Assembly (NCBI GenBank): GCA_903933395.1 | Contig: CAIZKA010000290.1 | Span: 1-7,830 of the forward strand | Length of the DNA: 7,830 nt | Source of the DNA: an uncultured beta proteobacterium | GTDB lineage: Bacteria; Pseudomonadota; Gammaproteobacteria; Burkholderiales; Rhodocyclaceae | Reading direction: 5' to 3' | Part shown: positions 1 through 5,371 of the stretch, piece by piece | Layout: every line of letters starts with the position of its first letter | Numbering within the stretch: the first letter of the stretch is position 1 | The notes under the pieces: generated by a model | Told to the model about the DNA's origin: nothing | Database searches by the model: none | Seen by the model: only the letters and a program-made list of their open reading frames with translations | Made by a program: the position numbers and the translations under genes

Positions 1-1338
1 GGACTCGCCATCGCCGTCGGCGGCTATCTCGCCTCGCGCGGGATCCCCGTCGCCGTGCCACCGGCGCCGACTCTTGTCATCAGCGCCAATCCGCTGACCG
101 AGACCTGGCGCAACATCAACTTCGCCCGCGAAAACCAGGCAGTGTTCCTCTCCATCATGGGCATCTCCTGGTTCTGGCTGTTCGGCGCGCTTTTCCTCGC
201 CCAGTTCCCGGCGTATACGAAGAACGTGCTCGGCGGCAGCGAGACGGCGGTGACGTTGCTGCTGGCGACCTTCACCTTCGGCATCGGCGCCGGCTCCCTG
301 TTCTGCGAAAAGCTCTCGGCGAAGCGCATCGAGCTGGGCCTGGTGCCGCTGGGTTCGATCGGCCTGACGCTGTTCGCGCTCGACCTCGCCATCGCCTCGC
401 CCGCCGTGCCCTCGCCCTCGCCGCTGGGCGCGATCGGCCTGCTCGCCTACGACCAGACCTGGCGCGTGCTGCTCGACCTGGCGATGCTCGGCATCTTCGG
501 CGGCTTCTTCATCGTGCCGCTGTATGCCCTGGTGCAGCAACGCTCCAATCCCGCGCACGGCGCGCGCATCATCGCCGCCAACAACATCATGAACGCGCTG
601 TTCATGGTGGTCGGCTCGCTGGCCGCCGCGGGCATGCTCGCCGCGGGGCTCACCATCCCGATGCTGTTCGCCGTCGCGGCGGTCTGCAACGCGGCGGTGG
701 CGCTGTTCATCTACGGTCTGGTGCCGGAGTTCCTGCTGCGCTTCATCGTCTGGATGCTGATCCGCACGGTGTACCGGCTGCGCGTGGAAAGCCTCGAGCG
801 GGTGCCGGAGGAAGGCCCGGCGGTGATCATCTGCAACCATGTCAGCTTCGTCGACCCGCTGGTGATCATGGCGGCCTGCCCGCGTCCGATCCGCTTCGTC
901 ATGGACCACCACATCTTCCGGTGGCCGGTGATGAACTTCGTCTTCCGCAGCAGCAAGGCGATCCCGATCGCTCCCGCCAAGGAAGACCCGGCAATGATGG
1001 AAAGGGCCTTCGAGGAAGTCGGCAAGGCGCTCGACGCCGGCGACCTGGTCGGCATCTTTCCCGAGGGCAGGATCACCGCCGACGGCAACATCAATCCCTT
1101 CCGTCCCGGCATCGCCCGGATACTGGCGCGCAACCCGGTGCCCGTGGTGCCGATGGCGCTGCGCGGCCTTTGGGGCAGCTTCTTCTCGCGCAAGCATGGC
1201 CCGGCGATGACGCGGCCCTTCCGCCGCGGCGTGTTTTCGCGCATCGAACTGGTGGCAGGTGCTGCCGTGGCACCGGCCGAGGCCTTGCCGGAACGGCTGC
1301 AGGCCGATGTCGCCGCACTGCGCGGCAATCTCGCCTGA
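1..1338 (+). CDS. MFS transporter / 1-acylglycerol-3-phosphate acyltransferase fusion (5' end outside window)
   Basis: The reading frame is already open at base 1, so the start lies upstream; 445 codons plus TGA are visible. Numbering by window codons, about 1-240 is the end of a major-facilitator permease with hydrophobic segments near 47-68, 83-99, 110-130, 155-178 and 198-238. About 245-445 is a PlsC-type acyltransferase: the HX4D catalytic motif is His280 to Asp285 (NHVSFVD), and the acceptor-binding block is FPEGR at 353-357, followed by PVVPMALRG. In this family the soluble domain transfers an acyl group to the sn-2 position of lysophosphatidate or a lysophospholipid at the inner membrane. 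The permease half resembles LplT-type lysophospholipid flippases, so the fusion probably imports and re-acylates lysophospholipids. In Aas-type fusions an acyl-ACP synthetase (AMP-binding) domain follows; here the protein stops directly after the acyltransferase. The family call is solid; the substrate is inferred. Confidence 0.88.
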   Translation, partial: GLAIAVGGYLASRGIPVAVPPAPTLVISANPLTETWRNINFARENQAVFLSIMGISWFWLFGALFLAQFPAYTKNVLGGSETAVTLLLATFTFGIGAGSLFCEKLSAKRIELGLVPLGSIGLTLFALDLAIASPAVPSPSPLGAIGLLAYDQTWRVLLDLAMLGIFGGFFIVPLYALVQQRSNPAHGARIIAANNIMNALFMVVGSLAAAGMLAAGLTIPMLFAVAAVCNAAVALFIYGLVPEFLLRFIVWMLIRTVYRLRVESLERVPEEGPAVIICNHVSFVDPLVIMAACPRPIRFVMDHHIFRWPVMNFVFRSSKAIPIAPAKEDPAMMERAFEEVGKALDAGDLVGIFPEGRITADGNINPFRPGIARILARNPVPVVPMALRGLWGSFFSRKHGPAMTRPFRRGVFSRIELVAGAAVAPAEALPERLQADVAALRGNLA

Positions 1339-1365
1339 TTATCGCCGTCGCGTCAGCGCCGACTC
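1339..1365. other. Short convergent intergenic spacer
   Basis: Only 27 bp separate the stop of the plus-strand acyltransferase fusion from the stop of minus-strand lipA. I see no strong GC hairpin followed by a T run in either direction, so any terminator here would be Rho-dependent, or transcription may run on into the opposing gene. Confidence 0.6.
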
Positions 1366-2307
1366 TCAGGTTCCGGCAACTCCGGCACCGTGCGCCTGCT
1401 GGTCGGCGTGGTAGCTGGAACGCACCAGCGGCGCCGAAGCGGCATGCGTGAAACCCATGGCCGTGGCTTCGCGCGCATACATGGCGAAGATGTCGGGATG
1501 GACGTAGCGCAGCACCGGCAGGTGGTGGCCGGAGGGCGCAAGGTACTGGCCGATGGTCAGCATCTCGACGTCGTGCGCCCGCAGGTCGCGCAGGGTTTCC
1601 AGGAGCTCGTCGTCGGTTTCGCCGAGGCCGACCATCAGGCCTGATTTGGTCGGCACGCCCGGCACCCGCGCCCGGAAGGCCTTCAGCAGCTCCAGCGAAT
1701 TCGCATAGTCGGCGCCGGGGCGCGCCTGCTTGTAGAGGCGCGGCACGGTTTCCATGTTGTGGTTCATCACGTCGGGCGGCGTGGCGGCAAGGATGTCGAG
1801 CGCGATGTCGAGCCGCCCGCGAAAGTCCGGCACCAGCACCTCGATCTTGGTTTCCGGCGAATACTCGCGCACCTTGGCGATGCAGTCGGCGAAGTGCTGG
1901 GCGCCGCCGTCGCGCAGGTCGTCGCGGTCGACGCTGGTGATGACGACGTACTTGAGCTTCATCGCGGCGATGGTGCGCGCGAGCTTTTCCGGTTCTTCCG
2001 CGTCCGGCGGCAGCGGCTTGCCGTGGCCGACGTCGCAGAAGGGGCAGCGCCGGGTGCACAGGTCGCCGAGGATCATGAAGGTGGCGGTGCCGTTGCCGAA
2101 GCATTCGCCGATGTTGGGGCAGGTGGCTTCCTCGCACACCGTATGCAGTTTGTGTTCACGCAGGATCTGCTTGATTTCGCCGAAGCGGCCCGCACTGCTG
2201 CCAGCCTTGACGCGGATCCAGTCGGGTTTCTTGAGCGTGGTCTCCGCCGGCACCACCTTGATCGGGATGCGGGCGGTTTTGGCTTCGCCTTTTTGCTTGG
2301 TCGTCAT
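1366..2307 (-). CDS. lipA: Lipoyl synthase (radical SAM)
   Basis: This 313-residue cytosolic enzyme inserts two sulfur atoms into octanoyl groups on the E2 and GcvH lipoyl domains. Both iron-sulfur cluster motifs are intact. The auxiliary cluster site, which is consumed as sulfur donor, is Cys58-x4-Cys63-x5-Cys69 (CEEATCPNIGEC). The radical SAM cluster site is Cys84-x3-Cys88-x2-Cys91 (CTRRCPFC). The C-terminal RSSY at 296-299 carries the serine that ligates the auxiliary cluster. The N-terminal KPDWIRVK block (27-34) is also typical, and the length is normal. The ATG start overlaps the lipB stop by 4 bases (ATGA), so translation is probably coupled, and LipB supplies the octanoylated substrate. 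The last dozen residues after the RSSYHAD region are a variable tail. It is the last gene of the minus-strand cluster. Confidence 0.98.
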   Translation of the reverse strand: MTTKQKGEAKTARIPIKVVPAETTLKKPDWIRVKAGSSAGRFGEIKQILREHKLHTVCEEATCPNIGECFGNGTATFMILGDLCTRRCPFCDVGHGKPLPPDAEEPEKLARTIAAMKLKYVVITSVDRDDLRDGGAQHFADCIAKVREYSPETKIEVLVPDFRGRLDIALDILAATPPDVMNHNMETVPRLYKQARPGADYANSLELLKAFRARVPGVPTKSGLMVGLGETDDELLETLRDLRAHDVEMLTIGQYLAPSGHHLPVLRYVHPDIFAMYAREATAMGFTHAASAPLVRSSYHADQQAHGAGVAGT

Positions 2308-2936
2308 GTGTTTTTTTCTTCCAGTTGCCGGGCCAGTTGTGCGGCCAGCGCTTTGCCTACTATCGCCGTTTCATCGCCGCCGCGCCATTGTGGCAAATAC
2401 GCACGCAACTGGGTGACCACCATGCCCTCGTAGCCGCAAGGGTTGATCGCGTCGTAGGGTGAGAGATCCATGTCGACGTTCAGCGAAACGCCGTGGTAGC
2501 TGCAACTGTGCTTGATGCGCAGGCCGAGCGCGGCGATCTTGGCGTTTCCCACATAGACGCCGGGAGCGCCCGCCAGGCGCTGCGCAGTCACGCCGTAGCC
2601 GGCCAGCAGGTCGATCACCGCCTGCTCGATGCGATTGACCAGGCCGCGCACCGTGATCTCGCGCCGGCGCAGGTCGAGCAGCAGATAAACCACGACCTGG
2701 CCGGGGCCGTGGTAGGTGATCTGGCCGCCGCGGTCGATTTGCACTACGGGGATGCCGATGTCCCTGAGCAAGTGTTCGGGCTTGCCCGACAAGCCTTGCG
2801 TAAATACCGGCGGATGCTCGCAGAGCCAGAGTTCGTCGGGCGTGCCGGCGTCGCGCGTCGCGGTGAATTCCTGCATCGCGGCGAAGGTCGGCGCGTAGTC
2901 GACGCGGCCGAGATTGCGCATGATGGGAGCGCTCAC
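2304..2936 (-). CDS. lipB: Lipoyl(octanoyl) transferase
   Basis: LipB moves octanoate from octanoyl-ACP to lipoyl domains, giving the substrate for LipA. With the GTG start at 2936 the protein has 210 residues, close to the usual 210-215. The substrate-pocket block RGGQITYHGPGQ is at 69-80. The catalytic pair is Lys133 (KIAALGLRI) and Cys167 (NPCGYEG). The GTG start was chosen because a strong GGAGGTGA ribosome site sits at 2948-2941, giving a 7-nt spacer after GGAGG, and because it leaves a short N-terminal arm before RNLG as in E. coli LipB. An in-frame ATG at 2921 is too far from that site, and an in-frame ATG at 3008 lies inside the structured spacer. The gene follows ybeD after 106 bp and overlaps lipA by 4 bp. 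Its last codons contain a run of seven A residues. Confidence 0.96.
   Translation of the reverse strand: MSAPIMRNLGRVDYAPTFAAMQEFTATRDAGTPDELWLCEHPPVFTQGLSGKPEHLLRDIGIPVVQIDRGGQITYHGPGQVVVYLLLDLRRREITVRGLVNRIEQAVIDLLAGYGVTAQRLAGAPGVYVGNAKIAALGLRIKHSCSYHGVSLNVDMDLSPYDAINPCGYEGMVVTQLRAYLPQWRGGDETAIVGKALAAQLARQLEEKNT
2310..2316 (-). other. Possible -1 slippery heptamer at the lipB 3' end
   Basis: Read on the minus strand in the lipB frame, the codons before the stop are GAA AAA AAC ACA TGA. They contain A-AAA-AAC in the zero-frame phase of a classical -1 slippery site. A -1 slip would continue as CAC ATG ACG, which is exactly the lipA frame, and so would join LipB to LipA. The match and phase are seen directly. 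That slippage happens is conjecture: I see no obvious stimulatory stem-loop, and the A run may only serve as an unstructured start region for lipA. Confidence 0.25.
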
Positions 2937-2940
2937 AACC

Positions 2941-2948
2941 TCACCTCC
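2941..2948 (-). promoter_or_regulatory. Strong ribosome binding site of lipB
   Basis: The minus-strand sequence GGAGGTGA closely matches the anti-Shine-Dalgarno complement and ends 4 bases before the GTG at 2936 (7 bases from GGAGG). It decides the lipB start in favour of GTG over the ATG 15 bases downstream. It is the clearest ribosome site in the window, which fits lipB being one of the few genes not overlapped by its upstream neighbour. Confidence 0.8.
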
Positions 2949-2965
2949 GAACTGCTGTTGCGACT

Positions 2966-3027
2966 CGACAGGCCTTCCTGTCGGCTCACGGTGCCGCTCG
3001 CTTGGCACGCATCCCCGCTGCGCGGGG
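2966..3027 (-). repeat. Three consecutive stem-loops in the ybeD-lipB spacer
   Basis: The 106-bp gap 2937-3042 contains three perfect short inverted repeats in a row. They are 2966-2972 with 2977-2983 (CGACAGG/CCTGTCG, 4-nt loop), 2991-2995 with 3004-3008 (GTGCC/GGCAC, 8-nt loop), and 3013-3018 with 3022-3027 (CCCCGC/GCGGGG, 3-nt loop). A GGGGCCCC palindrome overlaps the last at 3024-3031. None is followed by a T run on the minus strand, so they are not classical terminators. They could be an mRNA processing or stability element between the wall genes and the lipoate genes, or a decayed extragenic palindromic repeat. The pairing is seen; the role is unknown. Confidence 0.5.
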
Positions 3028-3042
3028 CCCCTGCTACGCCGC

Positions 3043-3306
3043 TCACAGCACTACCTTCACCATCGGATGCGACGTCAATTCCCGATACAGCTCGTCGAGC
3101 TGAACTTGCGAGACGGCACGTACCGTGCAGGTCAGCGACATATAGTTGCCGGCCTTGGAGGGCCGCATCTCGATCGATGCGGCATCGAAGTCGGGCGCAT
3201 GCCTTGCCACGATCGCAGCAATGGTTTGCGCAAAATCAGCCTGGTTTGCGCCCATGATCTTGAGCGGAAAGTCGCAGGGAAATTCGAGCAGGCTTTCCGC
3301 CGCCAT
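3043..3306 (-). CDS. ybeD: YbeD / DUF493 family protein
   Basis: This is a small 87-residue cytosolic protein of the DUF493 (YbeD) family, the same length as E. coli YbeD. It has the family's pattern of FPCDFPLKIMG near the N-terminus (residues 9-19), a central helix, and a C-terminal strand ending SHPMVKVVL. The fold in this family is a ferredoxin-like, ACT-domain-like sandwich; the biochemical role is not settled, although its constant place next to lipB suggests a link with lipoate or small-molecule regulation. The ATG at 3306 shares one base with the dat stop (TGATG), which implies termination-reinitiation. A GTG immediately upstream at 3309 would add one residue and is the less likely start. 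A weak GGGG ribosome site precedes it. Confidence 0.93.
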   Translation of the reverse strand: MAAESLLEFPCDFPLKIMGANQADFAQTIAAIVARHAPDFDAASIEMRPSKAGNYMSLTCTVRAVSQVQLDELYRELTSHPMVKVVL

Positions 3307-4169
3307 CACTTGCCCCGCATCACCGTGGCCTTGAACGCCTGATACCAGGCGTACATCTGTGCGAACTTCGGTCCCGGCGTACCGTCACCGCCGACTCTTA
3401 CTCCGTCGAGGAGAACGATAGGAAGCACTTCCTTGGTCGACGAGCACATCCAGAGTTCGTCGGCGGCGCGCGTCTCGGCCTCGGTGATGTCGCGCACTTC
3501 ATGCGGCAGACCATGTTGTGCGGCGAGTTCCAGCACGACGTCGTAGGTGATGCCGGGCAGCATCAGGTGGTTCTTGATCGGTGCCAGCAGCACGCCGTTT
3601 TTCACCACGAAGATGGATGACGCGGAACCCTCGGTGAGGAAGCCGTCGCGGAACAGCACGGTCTCGACGCAGCCGGCAGCCACCGCCATCTGGCGCAGCA
3701 GGCAGTTGGCCAGCAGCGACGTGGTCTTGAGGTCGCAGCGCAGCCAGCGGATGTCGGCGGCGGAAACCGCGGCGATGCCCTGTTCGCGCTGGCTTTGCGG
3801 CGGCGTGGTCATCGGCTCGGCGAGGATCACCGAGGTCGGCCACACTTCTTTCGGGAAGGCGTGGTTGCGCACCGCCATCGGTCCGCGCGTGACCTGGATG
3901 TAGATCGACTGGTCTTCCCACCCGGCTTCCTGCGCCAGTTGCCTGACGAAGCCGACCCACTCGTCGAGGCGATATGGATTGACAAGCTGGATTCCGTCGA
4001 GGCTTTGCTGCAATCGCGCCAGGTGCTGCTCGAGGCGGAAGGGCTGCCGCGAGTACACCGGGATCACCTCATACACGCCGTCGCCGAAGAGGAAGCCGCG
4101 GTCCATGACGGAAACCCTGGCATCTCCCGCCGCCAGCCACTCGCCATTGAGGAAGACCGGAGCCGTCAC
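3306..4169 (-). CDS. dat: D-amino acid aminotransferase (class IV, PLP-dependent)
   Basis: This 287-residue fold-type IV aminotransferase converts D-Ala plus 2-oxoglutarate to pyruvate plus D-Glu, with broad D-amino acid range in the family. The PLP Schiff-base lysine is Lys148 (CDLKTTSLLAN), and Glu180 in LTEGSASSIF is the residue that contacts the pyridine nitrogen. GDGVYEV (29-35) provides the active-site tyrosine (Tyr33), and Arg101-x-His103 in RNHAFP matches the Arg-x-His carboxylate trap of canonical Bacillus D-amino acid aminotransferase. These features favour it over branched-chain aminotransferase (IlvE) or aminodeoxychorismate lyase. The GTG at 4169 overlaps the dacA stop by 4 bp (GTGA) with no clear ribosome site, so it is probably made by coupling from dacA. 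It is cytosolic, with no signal peptide. It is absent from the corresponding E. coli block and probably links D-Ala handling to wall turnover. Confidence 0.92.
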   Translation of the reverse strand: MTAPVFLNGEWLAAGDARVSVMDRGFLFGDGVYEVIPVYSRQPFRLEQHLARLQQSLDGIQLVNPYRLDEWVGFVRQLAQEAGWEDQSIYIQVTRGPMAVRNHAFPKEVWPTSVILAEPMTTPPQSQREQGIAAVSAADIRWLRCDLKTTSLLANCLLRQMAVAAGCVETVLFRDGFLTEGSASSIFVVKNGVLLAPIKNHLMLPGITYDVVLELAAQHGLPHEVRDITEAETRAADELWMCSSTKEVLPIVLLDGVRVGGDGTPGPKFAQMYAWYQAFKATVMRGK

Positions 4170-5308
4170 TGGAAGAACAGCCGGATGTCGTCCCACAGGC
4201 GGCCGAGGAAGCCGGCCACGGGAACCGCGCTCTGCGCGACGACGGGATACTCGCCCCAGGGCTGGCCGCCGACAGCGAGCTTCAGCGTCCCGATCGGGCT
4301 GCCGGCGGCGATGGGCGCAATCAGGGGCTGCTTGCTGACCAGCTGCGCGGTGACCTTGTCGGCCATGCCGCGCGGCACCGAAACCACGAAGTCCTCCGTG
4401 AAGCCGGCGCCGATCAGATTCTGCTCGCCCCTGAAAACCCTGAGCTGCGAGATGGCCTGGCCCTTGTCGTAGACCTTCACCGCCTCGAACGCGTTGTAGC
4501 CCCAGTTGAGCAGGGCCAGCGAATCGCGGGCGCGGGCTTCTTCCGAGGCGGTGCCGAGCACCACCGAAATCAGCCGCCGCGGGCCGCGCTTTGCGGTGGC
4601 GATCAGGCAATAGCCGGCGGCACTGGAATGCCCCGTCTTGAGGCCGTCCACGGTCGGGTCGGCCCACAGCAAGCGGTTGCGGTTGTGCTGGCGGATGCCG
4701 TTGTAGGTGTACTCCTTCATGGCATGCAGGGCATGGGCTTCGGGATGGTCGCGGATCAGCGCCGCCGCGAGCTTGGCAAGGTCGCGCGCCGTCGAGTAGT
4801 GATTCGGCGCCGGCCCTTCGAAGTAGCCGCTGGCATTGAGGAAATGGGTGTCCTTGAGGCCGAGGCGCTGTGCCGTGCGGTTCATCATCGCGGCGAAGGC
4901 GTCCTCGCTGCCGCCGATGGCTTCGGCCAGCGCCACCGAGGCATCGTTGCCGGACTGGATCACCATGCCCTTGAACAGGTCGTCGACCGACACACCCTGG
5001 TTGACCGGCACGAAACTGCGCGAACCCTGGGTGCGCCAGGCGCGCTCGGACACCGTGACCGGCTGCTGCAGGGAGATCGTCTTCTGCGCCAGCGCGTCGG
5101 CCACCAGGTAGGTGGTCATGACCTTGGTCAGGGAGGCCGGCTCCAGCCGCGTATCGGCATCCTGCGCGGCCAGCACCTGGCCGGTCGCGTAATCCATCAG
5201 CAGCCAGGCGCGGGCGCCGACCGCGGGTACCGGGATCGTCGCCGGCAGCGGCTGCGCATGACTGGCGCCAAGCTGCAGCAGGGTGAAAACAAGGACAAGA
5301 AATCGCAT
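4166..5308 (-). CDS. dacA: D-alanyl-D-alanine carboxypeptidase, PBP5/6 type
   Basis: This periplasmic penicillin-binding protein trims the terminal D-Ala of pentapeptide stems. With the ATG at 5308 it has 380 residues. Residues 1-18 are a Sec signal peptide (hydrophobic core LVLVFTLLQLG, cleavage after SHA). The serine peptidase triads are all present: Ser59-x-x-Lys62 (SLTK), Ser119-Gly-Asn121 (SGN) and Lys224-Thr-Gly226 (KTG). After about residue 275 comes the beta-rich PBP5 C-terminal domain, and the last residues (FLGRLWDDIRLFFQ) form the amphipathic helix that anchors such enzymes to the outer face of the inner membrane. An ATG at 5359 would put 17 residues before the signal peptide and is rejected. 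There is no visible ribosome site at 5308. A TATAAT lies 28 bp upstream, and the 63-bp gap to rlpA may hold a promoter. The stop overlaps dat. Confidence 0.96.
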   Translation of the reverse strand: MRFLVLVFTLLQLGASHAQPLPATIPVPAVGARAWLLMDYATGQVLAAQDADTRLEPASLTKVMTTYLVADALAQKTISLQQPVTVSERAWRTQGSRSFVPVNQGVSVDDLFKGMVIQSGNDASVALAEAIGGSEDAFAAMMNRTAQRLGLKDTHFLNASGYFEGPAPNHYSTARDLAKLAAALIRDHPEAHALHAMKEYTYNGIRQHNRNRLLWADPTVDGLKTGHSSAAGYCLIATAKRGPRRLISVVLGTASEEARARDSLALLNWGYNAFEAVKVYDKGQAISQLRVFRGEQNLIGAGFTEDFVVSVPRGMADKVTAQLVSKQPLIAPIAAGSPIGTLKLAVGGQPWGEYPVVAQSAVPVAGFLGRLWDDIRLFFQ

Positions 5309-5336
5309 TGAAGAATCGCAGGGAAAAGGGAATGGA

Positions 5337-5342
5337 ATTATA
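5337..5342 (-). promoter_or_regulatory. Candidate -10 box upstream of dacA
   Basis: The 63-bp rlpA-dacA gap contains a perfect TATAAT on the minus strand, about 28 bases before the dacA ATG, in otherwise GC-rich DNA. Transcription from it would give a leader of roughly 20 bases. At 17 bp spacing the -35 hexamer reads CGGGCC, which is very poor, and there is no TGn extension, so this is only a weak candidate for an internal promoter. Confidence 0.3.
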
Positions 5343-5371
5343 GTCGGCCGCCGATGCACGGCCCGGGAGAA

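Noticed and set aside
1339..1365. Bidirectional terminator between the convergent genes
   Set aside because: No stable inverted repeat with T tracts could be found in these 27 bases.
1091..2137. Minus-strand 348-codon Arg-rich frame over lipA and the acyltransferase 3' end
   Set aside because: It is a shadow of lipA in another frame that crosses the convergent stop codons; no domain is visible.
2304..3008. Longer lipB from ATG 3008
   Set aside because: It would place the start in the stem-loop region with no ribosome site and add 24 residues unlike LipB. GTG 2936 has a strong GGAGGTGA site.
3013..3027. CCCCGC/GCGGGG hairpin as a transcription terminator after ybeD
   Set aside because: The stem is only 6 bp and no T run follows on the minus strand, so it does not fit an intrinsic terminator.
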